This document shows positions 36,040 to 44,953 of a stretch of 64,000 nt of DNA, piece after piece. Source of the stretch: Lutimonas saemankumensis. Lineage in GTDB: Bacteria; Bacteroidota; Bacteroidia; Flavobacteriales; Flavobacteriaceae. Under the pieces are notes generated by a model. The model did not search any database and was not told the DNA's origin. It saw nothing but the letters and a program-made list of their open reading frames with translations. The stretch spans positions 124,001 to 188,000 of the forward strand of contig NZ_JAIUZR010000005.1 in NCBI RefSeq assembly GCF_020171465.1, in the 5' to 3' direction. Position 1 is the stretch's first letter. Every line of letters begins with the position of its first letter. The position numbers were made by a program, and so were the translations under genes.

Positions 36040-37311
36040 TTATTGAACCTCTTTAAGCTCTAAATTGTCGATATACACTCCGGTACCAAAATTACCTTCC
36101 CAGTTTCCTGCCTTGATTCCAAGATAAATGGTTCCATTTGCTGTAAGATCGCTTTCCAGGAAAGTTATGTTTCCATTCGAATCAAATTGAGACCCATCGG
36201 GTAAGACGCAACCATCTTTGATAATCTCAAATACATCTCCATCAAATGCATCATTACCGCAACCCTCTACGTCACCACCGAAACTTTTGATGTAAAGATC
36301 CATCCCGTCAGGGCCATAATCGGCCATGCCATCGGTGATCGGAGTTTTATCAAAATAAACTTCGATCCAGGAACCTGAGGTTCCCTCACTTCTGGCATTC
36401 ATCTTAAATTGATAGGTTTTCCCGGCCTCTACTTCAATCTCCTGCCAAATGATGGCGTTTGAAAATGCGGTTCCTTCCGCACCAATGAATTTATATTCAC
36501 CATCAACAAAATCATGTTCCACATTATTGTCATTATTGGTCCAGATTTGATAATAAGACCAGTCTCCGGTATCGTTCATTTCGCCGTCAGCCACAAGATT
36601 CGCTGATGGTTCAACAGGATCTCCTTCCACTACTGAAAAGTTAAATACTTCAGAAGTGGATTTATTTCCTATGGCGTCAATGGTAACGACCTGCCAGTAG
36701 TAAGTCAGGTCTTTAGTAACACTGACGTCAAGTGAACTTGAAGTAGGGCTTCCTACCAATGTTGTAGGAGGGTTTGAATTGTCCATATAAACTTCATAAG
36801 AAGCAATATCATTGTCATCGTCGCTTCCTGCCCATTCCAGTTTAACGGTTCCCTCATTCACCTCCTTGCCAGATTCAGGCCCTACAAGTGTGGCGGGGTT
36901 AGGTACGTGATTGGCTTCCGGAGGACCCGCATTGTAAAAAGTCCAGGTATCGCTTTTTGTTGTAAGTGAAGAACTACTGCTTTTTGAAATCACGAACCAG
37001 GAATATGAAGTAGCCCTTAAAAGAGTCACTTTGGCTTCTGTGTTGTTACTGTTGACCGATTTTTTAGATCCCGAATCAATATTTGTAACTTCAAGAGTAT
37101 AGGAATCAGAGTTTGCAGAGGCAGCCCATTTAAAGGTTACCTCGGTTTCAGTGTCTGATACAATGGTTCCCTCATTACAATCTTTATTGTTTTCCGGGGC
37201 ATTTAAACTGGCCTTACCAGGGCTTACAGGTTCAATATCGTCATCGTCCCCACAACTAAACCCAGCGTAAAGAATTGTCAATCCGATAAATAGATATAAG
37301 AATCGTCTCAT
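36040..37311 (-). CDS. Surface lipoprotein with FnIII-like and carbohydrate-binding domains
   Basis: A 423-residue lipoprotein: the lipobox is FSC with Cys at about 20, followed by the acidic GDDDD typical of Bacteroidota surface export. Two beta-sandwich fibronectin-like repeats (about 45-130 and 140-230) contain TYYWQVVTIDAIGNKS-type motifs. The C-terminal domain (about 235-423; WSYYQIWTNNDNNVEHD ... GTIYLGIKAGNWEGNF) looks like a CBM4/9- or CBM11-type carbohydrate-binding module. Its start codon overlaps the GH5 stop codon by one base (TAATG), so the two are translated from one message. It probably holds glucan at the cell surface for the enzyme. Confidence 0.8.
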   Translation of the reverse strand: MRRFLYLFIGLTILYAGFSCGDDDDIEPVSPGKASLNAPENNKDCNEGTIVSDTETEVTFKWAASANSDSYTLEVTNIDSGSKKSVNSNNTEAKVTLLRATSYSWFVISKSSSSSLTTKSDTWTFYNAGPPEANHVPNPATLVGPESGKEVNEGTVKLEWAGSDDDNDIASYEVYMDNSNPPTTLVGSPTSSSLDVSVTKDLTYYWQVVTIDAIGNKSTSEVFNFSVVEGDPVEPSANLVADGEMNDTGDWSYYQIWTNNDNNVEHDFVDGEYKFIGAEGTAFSNAIIWQEIEVEAGKTYQFKMNARSEGTSGSWIEVYFDKTPITDGMADYGPDGMDLYIKSFGGDVEGCGNDAFDGDVFEIIKDGCVLPDGSQFDSNGNITFLESDLTANGTIYLGIKAGNWEGNFGTGVYIDNLELKEVQ

Positions 37312-40300
37312 TATTTTAAAATTTTATAGTTAAATGTTTGATTTTCATGAATAATTTTAACAAAGAACACTCCATTTGAAAGTCTTGATGCATCCACCTG
37401 AATTGATCCTTTTTTATTTCGTCTTGTCATCTTTTCAACAAGTTTTCCGGTAACATCAAAAATTTGAATTTCCATATTTGAAGAAGACAAATTCCCTGCA
37501 GAAACATAAAAGTAATCCCGCACAGGATTGGGGTATAAGTATGGAGCAGTATTGAAACTGATCAGTTCCTTGTATTCTCCCTGGCAGTCCAGATCAGTTT
37601 TCACAACAAGGTGATTTTCTGAATCTTCAAGAACAAGATTGAAAGAATCATCAGAAGTGGTATACTCGGTTCCGTTCAATGTGATGAGGTAGTTTTTTGA
37701 CCCGGATAACTTTAAAGTCAACACCGAGTTTTCCTCGTTTAAGCTGGAGGTTACGCTGAGGTCCTCTGGCTGGGTTACCTCCACATTGAAGCACTGGATA
37801 AAGTTCTCATCTTCAGATGAAGTAAAGCAGATTTCATAGGAGCCTGCCTCTAAATCGTTAAATTCAGTTTCACTGGTAAAATTATTTGAGGATTCAGAGG
37901 CCCCTGATAGGGTAGCGGTGTATTGAAATGACTTTTCTGCTGTAACACTGATACGACCATTGTTGTTTCCACGACAAGTCTCGCTTTCTACCCTTATGGC
38001 AAAGTTGTCATATCCAATTTTAAAAACTTCACACCCCTTTTCATTAACTTCAACACCGGGATCACTGTCAGGGCATTCATCTTCAGTATCATCAATCCCG
38101 TCCTGATCCGTATCAAGTGCTTTTATTTCCATGTAATTCAGATTGAACCCACCAGTTAAAACTTTCATTCTTAAGGTATAATGACCCTCTGAAAGATCGA
38201 TGGTACTAAATACATTTTGCCAGTTTTGCCACCCTCCGGTAACGGGCAGATCCAGTGTAAATAATTCGGTTTCGCTGTCATCTTCATTCACAAAATAGAT
38301 GCCTATTTTTCCTCCTGCAGATTGACTGGCTGCCCTGGCAATAAAAGTAAATTTGGCTGATTCTGTAACATTGATCAGGTAATCAGCATAATCGCCTGGA
38401 TCGGTGTATCCAAGATTCTTTCCTCCTCCCTCGTCACTTGTGTCTTCCGTTTGAAGTCCGCTCATTGATGAATAATCTTCAGCTTCAATTTTTCCTGGAA
38501 TTACAAATCGTTCCTGAAGGTTATTCTTTAGAATAAGGTCTTCAAAAGTATTTAAGCTTTTCCCAGAAGTAGTTTTGACGGAGGTTCCTTTATAGCTTAG
38601 TTTTACCTCATCCGAAGAAAGTAGTTTTCCGTTGATTTCCAATACCAGAGTACGTTTTTTTCCCTCGGCAAGAGCAACAGATGTCAATTGGACTTCCTGG
38701 TCGTTCACGAAAAGCGTAAAGTCATCTAATGAACCATTTATTGTTGCTTCGTCCAAGCCTTGATTTGCCGTTAATTCAACAGTGGATTCGTTTAAGCCAA
38801 GTTCTCCGTTTAGCACCACAGCATCGAGGTCATCAAGGTTTCCTGTTTTTGAAAAAGTCATACTACTTATGTTAAAAGAGGTTGCTCCGTCTATATGAAA
38901 AGTGATCGTATGTACTCCTTTTTCTAAGGCAATATCAGTTACGGTTTGAGTTTCAAACGTTGTCCATCCTCCGGATGAAGATGTTGTTTGTGTTGAGGTA
39001 ATCGCTTCATTGTTTAATGCAAGGTGGAACTCTCCACCGTCATTTTGACCTGCAATTCGTGCCTCCATTTTATAAAGGCCTGTTTCCTCTATTTCAACCG
39101 TATAATTGATCCATTCACCCTTATTTGTAAATCCTACATGATAGCCATTACTGTTTAGGTCATCTTCATTTTGTTCAATATCGACCCCATCGTTTCGATA
39201 GGTCCACCCCGAATTCCAGGCCTGAAAACTATTGGTTGACAACTGGTAATTCGCAGCGTCAATATCATAGTAAGCAAAATTGTTTTTACCCATATCATAC
39301 TCAGACATATGGATTGTACCAGGAATCGTTTGTTTGCTAAAAGGTTTGGTTTCATCCGTCAAGATCTGTCTGAACTGGGCATCAAGCACATCTTTGTGGT
39401 ATTCGCAAGAACTACTGTTCGTTTTAAGAGCAAGCTCCATCATGATCGAAAATGCTTCGGCTTCAGTAGGCTTGGCTTCATTTCCTCTCCAGTATTCCAG
39501 AATATCTTTATAACCCTGGGTAAAAGGAATGCTGTAAGGGCTTACAATAGTTTCAATTCTCTTCATCGGCCACCAGGACCAGCCAATATCATTTTTCTCA
39601 AAAAGGGAAATGGCTTCCTGGAACCAGGTGTTAGAGTTTTCACCTGCTTCACCCATCCATAAAGGAACATTTTCTGACTCTCTAAGATCAAGAACCCATT
39701 GGATGGAAGCCTGATCATTTATGGACCAGTACTTGTGAAAACTGTAGACCATATTGTCATCCCATGCCGGAGTCAAACCGGTAAAATCATTGGCAAACCA
39801 GTTCCCTTCAATAAAAATGATATGATTTGTATCAACTTTTCTGATTTCTGTGGTAATTTCCTCGTAAAGCGCACGAAGCTGAGTGCCTCCCGGAAGATTC
39901 CAGTTGACTTCATTTAAAAGATCATATCCTCCCATCCATGGTTCGTCCTTATACCTTTCAGCGAGCTTTCCCCAGAGTGCGACAGTTTTATTTTGGTTCT
40001 CTTCACTTTCCCATAAAGAAGGCTTGTCAGGATCATAATCTGAAATAGCAGCATTCGCACCCTGTCCTCCAGGTGCTGCATGTAGATCCAGGATGAGATA
40101 CATTTGATTGGCCTCGCACCAGTCCAATAGTTCGTCAACCAAGGTAAATCCCTTATCGAGCCATGTATTTTCACCAGATACAGGCTCCTTTTCGATAGGA
40201 AGTGTAAATAGATTGTAGTGCATAGGGAGTCTAACGCTGTTAAAACCCCATTTGGCCAGGGAATCAATGTCTTTTTTTGTTACATGGTTTTCCAGCCAGG

Positions 40301-40556
40301 CATCGAAGAATTCATCGGTCTTTTGCTGTCCCATTAACGCTTCAAGCCTTTCTCTGAATTCGTGCTGTGTGTCTGCCACATCTGAAGACTGCATCATGTA
40401 GCCCTCCATGAGCATCCACCCTCCAAGGCCGGCCCCTTTGAGGATCACCTCATTGCCGTTGGAATCGACTATTTTTTTGTCTTGGGTTTTTAGATTTTGA
40501 CCCCAGGAAAGAGCCCCGGAAAACAAAATTATAAGTAGAAGTAGTTTTATTTTCAT
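37311..40556 (-). CDS. Multidomain secreted GH5 glucanase, T9SS cargo
   Basis: A 1081-residue protein with a signal peptide ending LSWGQ. The GH5 TIM barrel (about 22-365) has LKGAGLGGWMLMEGYM, the acid/base Glu216 in YDLLNEVNW and the nucleophile Glu303 in WMGEAGENS. Two CBM6-like modules follow (about 420-585 and 690-820, the latter with IEAEDYSSMSG and LGYTDPGDYADYLIN), with a thrombospondin-type-3-like Asp-rich segment (DTDQDGIDDTEDECPD) and beta-sandwiches. The C-terminus (about 1010-1081, YPNPVRDYFYVS to NYKILK) is a T9SS type A sorting domain. It probably cleaves beta-1,3- or beta-1,4-glucan outside the cell. No SusC/SusD pair is adjacent. Confidence 0.9.
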   Translation of the reverse strand: MKIKLLLLIILFSGALSWGQNLKTQDKKIVDSNGNEVILKGAGLGGWMLMEGYMMQSSDVADTQHEFRERLEALMGQQKTDEFFDAWLENHVTKKDIDSLAKWGFNSVRLPMHYNLFTLPIEKEPVSGENTWLDKGFTLVDELLDWCEANQMYLILDLHAAPGGQGANAAISDYDPDKPSLWESEENQNKTVALWGKLAERYKDEPWMGGYDLLNEVNWNLPGGTQLRALYEEITTEIRKVDTNHIIFIEGNWFANDFTGLTPAWDDNMVYSFHKYWSINDQASIQWVLDLRESENVPLWMGEAGENSNTWFQEAISLFEKNDIGWSWWPMKRIETIVSPYSIPFTQGYKDILEYWRGNEAKPTEAEAFSIMMELALKTNSSSCEYHKDVLDAQFRQILTDETKPFSKQTIPGTIHMSEYDMGKNNFAYYDIDAANYQLSTNSFQAWNSGWTYRNDGVDIEQNEDDLNSNGYHVGFTNKGEWINYTVEIEETGLYKMEARIAGQNDGGEFHLALNNEAITSTQTTSSSGGWTTFETQTVTDIALEKGVHTITFHIDGATSFNISSMTFSKTGNLDDLDAVVLNGELGLNESTVELTANQGLDEATINGSLDDFTLFVNDQEVQLTSVALAEGKKRTLVLEINGKLLSSDEVKLSYKGTSVKTTSGKSLNTFEDLILKNNLQERFVIPGKIEAEDYSSMSGLQTEDTSDEGGGKNLGYTDPGDYADYLINVTESAKFTFIARAASQSAGGKIGIYFVNEDDSETELFTLDLPVTGGWQNWQNVFSTIDLSEGHYTLRMKVLTGGFNLNYMEIKALDTDQDGIDDTEDECPDSDPGVEVNEKGCEVFKIGYDNFAIRVESETCRGNNNGRISVTAEKSFQYTATLSGASESSNNFTSETEFNDLEAGSYEICFTSSEDENFIQCFNVEVTQPEDLSVTSSLNEENSVLTLKLSGSKNYLITLNGTEYTTSDDSFNLVLEDSENHLVVKTDLDCQGEYKELISFNTAPYLYPNPVRDYFYVSAGNLSSSNMEIQIFDVTGKLVEKMTRRNKKGSIQVDASRLSNGVFFVKIIHENQTFNYKILK

Positions 40557-40762
40557 AGGTATAGTATATTTGTTTACTTCTCAAATTTATCCTCCTACTT
40601 TAAGGCGACCTAAAAATTACCTACACTAAAGTTACACCATAGGTTGAAGTATTTACGTCAGCAATACATCATTTGCCGTAAAATACTGATAAACAGATTA
40701 ATAAAATTCATATTTTTTAACTTAAATTGATTACATTTAATTTCTCGAAGAAATGATTTACT

Positions 40763-43717
40763 ATGCGCTTTTTAGGATTCTTTAGATCGGAAAATGTTCA
40801 TATAGTTACCAGATTTATCCTGTGTTTCCTGCTTTTTATTTTTGTAATCCAGTTATATTCTCAGGATCATGAAAACGAGGTTTCTGAGTTGCATTTTAAC
40901 CCAGGTTTAACGGAATTTAAAATATCCGATTTTAAGTCCAGTGAACAATTTTATGCGATGGAGGAAGATGATGAGGGGATTCTTTATTTCGGTAACAATG
41001 ACGGGGTTCTGGTCTTCGATGGAGAACGATGGCATAAGGTATCTCTTCCTAATAACTCACAGGCAACATGTCTTGTAAAAGCAATGGATGGTGAAATCTA
41101 TGCAGGAGGGTTTAATGAGTTAGGTATTGTAAGGAGGGATAATTACGGAATCTATCGATTCTATTCTTTGAAGGAAAAGTTTAGCCTTTCAGAATACAGT
41201 TTTGATTACATATGGCAAGCCCATTCGTTCAAAGACTATATTGTTTTTAGATCTTTTGGAGAGTTGATACTTTTATCGTCAAATGGTATAACTCATATTA
41301 AGCCTAAAAATTTCTTTGTCTATTCAGGAGTGATTAATGGTCAATTTTATGCCATGGACTATGACCACGGACTCATGAAGTTTGACGGCGAAAAACAGGG
41401 GTTGGTGGAGTTTCTGGATACCGAAAACAAGGATTTCAACGGAATAACATCATTTCTTCCATCTTCAGAGTCGAATCATTTTTATATCGCTACTAAGGCG
41501 GGTAGAATTTATTCTGTTGATGCCGCAAATGGTTCGATTTCCACGTGGGCCTCCATTTTTCAAAATGATTATGAAGAGCTCACCACAGCAATAAAATTTG
41601 GCAAAAATTATATTCTTGGTACGGATCAGTCTGAAATTCTGGTCTTGACTCAGGAGGGTGATCTGATAAGAAACCACAAGGCGTTTTCTGAAGTTTCGAG
41701 TGCAACCTATGTGGATTTTTTTGTTGCCGACAACACCTTTTGGATCTTAAAAAATAACGGACTTTCAGCCCTTGAGTTTGATCTTCCCGATATTCAACTG
41801 TTCGACAGATCTTCAGTATATGATATCTTGATAGACCATGGAAATATCTATCTCGGAACCAGCTCTGGAGTATTTTTTTCGGAGTTTAGATCTCCTTTAA
41901 ATACATTTGGTAAATTGAAATTCTCAAAAATATCCGGACTGGACGGACAAGTTTGGTCTATCGATAAAATTGATCAGAAAATAATTGTCAGTGGTCATAA
42001 CGGCTTGTACAGGTTACTGGGAAATAAGTTAGATCTCATTTTTGGTCAAGATTCTTTTTGGAAGGTAATCAAGGTGGATCACAGGCCGAATATTCTTCTT
42101 GCTTCCAGCTACAATGGATTATATCTGCTGAACTTTGTTGATGGCCAATGGACGGTTACCTCGAAGGTTCAAGGATTTGATGAGTCGAGCAGGGATATCT
42201 TACAAGGAGATGATGCGACCACGTTTTGGGTGTGCCACGGATTTAAGGGCGTCTTTAAACTAAAACTAGAAGATAATCTTGATCGTGTATATGCTTTGGA
42301 ACATTTTACGGATAAAAATGGGCTGGATTCTCCTTATAACATCAATGTGACTCGTTATGATAACCAGATAATTTTTACAACGAATACAGGGATTTTTCAA
42401 TTTAATGAGAAAGGACAGAATTTCGAGCCTTACGAGCCTTTGAATAATATTTTAAGTAGTAAATATAATACAACAAGTATCGAAAAAGATGAGGCCAGAA
42501 CCTGGTTTGTTCAGGATGATCAATTTGGATTTTTTACTCATGATACATCCGAACCGGTTCTTCAGACAAGTCTGTTCCTGAATCTGAAAGGAAAACTAAA
42601 CAGAAGTATGGAATCTTATTTACCGATGGAAAACGACAAGATCCTTATAGGAGCAAATGATGGCCTATATCTCTATAAAATTGATTCTAAGGTTGATGAT
42701 AAAGTTTATGAAACTGTATTGACTAAGGTGAGTTATTATTCAGGAGACGATAAGAAATGGATCGGTGAAAAGATTGACACGACAAGTCTGATTCCAGGGA
42801 AAATAGATGTTTTAAGATTCGAATTTGCCTCGCCGGGTATGCCTTTATCTGTTAAGCGGGAGTATCAATATAAATTAAATGGCATAGATTCCGAATGGTC
42901 GGATTGGACTGAAAATAATTTTAAGGAATACACCTATCTCGGTCCGGGATCCTATAAATTTAAGGTAAGGTCACGGAATATGAATGGAGAATTTGGAAAT
43001 GAAGCGTCCTCAGTTTTTGAAGTTCCTAAATCCTGGTACCAAACCAACCTGTTTCGATTATCAGTGTTTGTGATTCTGGCATTAACATTAATCACCACCT
43101 TCCATATAGGGCAAAAAAAAATGCGGAAACAGGTTCAGAAAGAGAAAGAATTATCAGAAAGATCCAAAAGACTGCTTGAACTGGAAATAGAACAATTAAA
43201 ACTAAAGCAGGTAAGTCAGGAAATTGAATTAGCAAAGAACAAGCTGGAAGAAGATCTTATTGCACAACAGAAAGAACTTGCCAATTATACGATGCTTCTG
43301 GTAAAGAAAAAGGAGATTATAGTTGATATTTATGAAGATTTAAAGGAATTTGGTCAAAGATTGAAGAATACGGTGCACCGAAAAACTATCCTTGGAATTT
43401 TATCAAAGATCCGTCAGCATAGGATTGGAGAGGAGTATATGGAAGTTTTTGATGTTAATTTTGAAAGAGTTCATGTAGATTTCTTTAATAAACTACTTGA
43501 AATTAATCCAAAACTGACCAAGAGAGAATTAAGACTTTGCGCCTTTGTGAAAATGGATTTAACAAACAAAGAAATAGCTCCACTTTTAAATATTTCTGTG
43601 AGAGGTGTTGAAACCGGAAGGTATCGAATAAGAAAGAAACTGAATGTTCAGGAGAAGAATTTTAAACTTTATCTTGACGCATTAACGATTGAAGCCAAAG
43701 AAAAAACCCCTGTATGA
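40763..43717 (+). CDS. One-component membrane regulator with beta-propeller, Y_Y_Y and LuxR-type HTH domains
   Basis: A 984-residue protein with signal/anchor at 19-34, then a long beta-propeller-like periplasmic region (about 60-690) with repeating motifs such as MEEDDEGILYFGNNDGVLVFD. A Y_Y_Y domain follows (about 695-757, YQYKLNGIDSEWSDWTENNF), then a membrane helix (about 764-784), a coiled-coil (about 790-870), and a C-terminal HTH (about 915-975, LTKRELRLCAFVKMDLTNKE). There is no kinase, so signal passes directly from periplasm to DNA. It is divergent from the GH5-lipoprotein operon, which it is expected to control. A hairpin overlapping the stop codon ends the message. Confidence 0.88.
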   Translation: MRFLGFFRSENVHIVTRFILCFLLFIFVIQLYSQDHENEVSELHFNPGLTEFKISDFKSSEQFYAMEEDDEGILYFGNNDGVLVFDGERWHKVSLPNNSQATCLVKAMDGEIYAGGFNELGIVRRDNYGIYRFYSLKEKFSLSEYSFDYIWQAHSFKDYIVFRSFGELILLSSNGITHIKPKNFFVYSGVINGQFYAMDYDHGLMKFDGEKQGLVEFLDTENKDFNGITSFLPSSESNHFYIATKAGRIYSVDAANGSISTWASIFQNDYEELTTAIKFGKNYILGTDQSEILVLTQEGDLIRNHKAFSEVSSATYVDFFVADNTFWILKNNGLSALEFDLPDIQLFDRSSVYDILIDHGNIYLGTSSGVFFSEFRSPLNTFGKLKFSKISGLDGQVWSIDKIDQKIIVSGHNGLYRLLGNKLDLIFGQDSFWKVIKVDHRPNILLASSYNGLYLLNFVDGQWTVTSKVQGFDESSRDILQGDDATTFWVCHGFKGVFKLKLEDNLDRVYALEHFTDKNGLDSPYNINVTRYDNQIIFTTNTGIFQFNEKGQNFEPYEPLNNILSSKYNTTSIEKDEARTWFVQDDQFGFFTHDTSEPVLQTSLFLNLKGKLNRSMESYLPMENDKILIGANDGLYLYKIDSKVDDKVYETVLTKVSYYSGDDKKWIGEKIDTTSLIPGKIDVLRFEFASPGMPLSVKREYQYKLNGIDSEWSDWTENNFKEYTYLGPGSYKFKVRSRNMNGEFGNEASSVFEVPKSWYQTNLFRLSVFVILALTLITTFHIGQKKMRKQVQKEKELSERSKRLLELEIEQLKLKQVSQEIELAKNKLEEDLIAQQKELANYTMLLVKKKEIIVDIYEDLKEFGQRLKNTVHRKTILGILSKIRQHRIGEEYMEVFDVNFERVHVDFFNKLLEINPKLTKRELRLCAFVKMDLTNKEIAPLLNISVRGVETGRYRIRKKLNVQEKNFKLYLDALTIEAKEKTPV

Positions 43718-43731
43718 AACAAGGGTTTTTT
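43701..43731 (+). terminator. Terminator overlapping the regulator stop codon
   Basis: AAAAAACCC pairs with GGGTTTTTT around a short loop. The left arm is inside the last codons of the regulator gene, whose TGA is at 43715-43717. Convergent HD-gene transcripts end nearby. Confidence 0.65.
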
Positions 43732-43804
43732 AAACAAGCGTTAAGTCAAAATATGAGGGGGTATAACTTTTATGCTTTAAAGTGATAAAGGTTAACATAA
43801 AAAG

Positions 43805-44398
43805 TCAAATATTTTTTTCAACAATCATATTTTTTAATTCTGCTATTCTTTTTTCTTTCTCTGGTTGCCTGTTTTTAATGGCAAACTCCGTATGATATTG
43901 ATGCTTTTCTAAAAATCGAATCTGAATTTTGTTCCATTCATTCTTGTCCTTAAGGCCTACCAATACCTTGAGCTCTTCAAAAAGAGAGTCACTGATCTTA
44001 TAAAAATCAGGCCTTCCCAAATAATCAAGATCTACATCGCAAATAATTTGCTCCAATAAAGTTTGAGGATGTTGAGGGATTTCTGTAGCCAAAATCAAAT
44101 TGGTAATCGTATTGATCGATTTTTGATCAAAATTGTATTCTTTTAGAATCTTTTGAGCTATTTCAGCACCTTTTTTTTCATGATCGACAGTTGTTTCCGT
44201 AAAACCAATGTCATGGAATAAAATACCTAATCGCAATAATTTGGCATCCTCAGGGTCAATCTTGATATGCCTTAAGTATTTATCGCTGGTTTCCAAAGCA
44301 TCCAAAGTATGATGGACGCCATGGTAATGAAGATCCTTGGACAGTTTATTTTCCAGGATTTTCAGAATCTGTTTTCGAAGCTTGTAATATCCTTTCAT
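43805..44398 (-). CDS. HD-domain phosphohydrolase of the cyclase-PycTM cluster
   Basis: A 197-residue cytoplasmic HD-family protein. The metal ligands are His30 (YHGVHHTLD), the doublet His62-Asp63 in LFHDIGFTE, His73-Glu74 (VDHEKKG), and an Asp at 121 or 123 (IICDVDLDYLGR). HD domains of this kind hydrolyse nucleotides or phosphodiesters. In related flavobacteria, an HD domain is often fused to a DUF5706/PycTM segment in one chain; here the two are separate adjacent genes, 15 bp apart, which supports a common role. In this circuit it may hydrolyse a cyclic nucleotide, but the substrate is unproven. Confidence 0.85.
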   Translation of the reverse strand: MKGYYKLRKQILKILENKLSKDLHYHGVHHTLDALETSDKYLRHIKIDPEDAKLLRLGILFHDIGFTETTVDHEKKGAEIAQKILKEYNFDQKSINTITNLILATEIPQHPQTLLEQIICDVDLDYLGRPDFYKISDSLFEELKVLVGLKDKNEWNKIQIRFLEKHQYHTEFAIKNRQPEKEKRIAELKNMIVEKNI

Positions 44399-44413
44399 TG
44401 CAATTAAATTCTC

Positions 44414-44920
44414 TTATACGGTAACTAGCCAAAAAGCAAGGGCCATGATAACGAATATAAAGCTCAATCCGAAAAACTTGATCGATTTTTGAACGCAGAT
44501 GAACTTTTGGTCAATTATTTTACTCTCAATATGAATCTGTTGACTTAACTGTTCAAACATTTCATGTTCGCTATTACACACCTCCATCAGTTTCTTGGTA
44601 TATTCTTTAGCATCCCCAAAACCATATACAGCATCGCGAAAGAAAAATACATTCTTGTCATACTTCAATTCAAGCTGAGGTTTGAAACATTTAAAACAAT
44701 AATAAATGGATACCAGTACGCAGCCAATCCATAAAAAAGAAAGTACCACAAACACCTTGCTTGTTTCAATCACAGGCTGAAACTGTTCAATTCGGTCAAT
44801 AAAAAGTCCAATGATAAGACTGTGGAAAGAAAAGATAATCCCCGCTTTTAATTCGGAGGCGCGAATCAGTTTTTCCAGGCGTTCGAGTTGCTCCCAATAA
44901 TTGTTAGGATCCTGTCTCAT
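44414..44920 (-). CDS. PycTM/DUF5706-like membrane effector
   Basis: A 168-residue protein with three membrane helices at about 24-42, 54-76 and 147-166. The N-terminus (ERLEKLIRASELKAGIIFSF), the NVFFFRDAVYGF segment and the helix EYTKKLMEVCNSEHEMFEQL match the Pycsar effector family PF18967 (DUF5706), where the usual pattern is an amphipathic helix with a Lys-Ala-Gly turn, followed by FF-D-I/A and a long helix before the last membrane span. In Pycsar systems the PycTM effector is activated by cCMP or cUMP and damages the membrane. Here the gene follows a transmembrane cyclase by 33 bp and precedes the HD gene by 15 bp. Its role may be defence or signalling. Confidence 0.85.
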   Translation of the reverse strand: MRQDPNNYWEQLERLEKLIRASELKAGIIFSFHSLIIGLFIDRIEQFQPVIETSKVFVVLSFLWIGCVLVSIYYCFKCFKPQLELKYDKNVFFFRDAVYGFGDAKEYTKKLMEVCNSEHEMFEQLSQQIHIESKIIDQKFICVQKSIKFFGLSFIFVIMALAFWLVTV

Positions 44921-44953
44921 CTCATAAAGTTTAATCAGTAATTGCTCCTAAAG

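Noticed and set aside
36040-43717. Calling a complete polysaccharide utilisation locus
   Set aside because: No SusC- or SusD-like gene is present between the regulator and the enzyme or on either side within the window.
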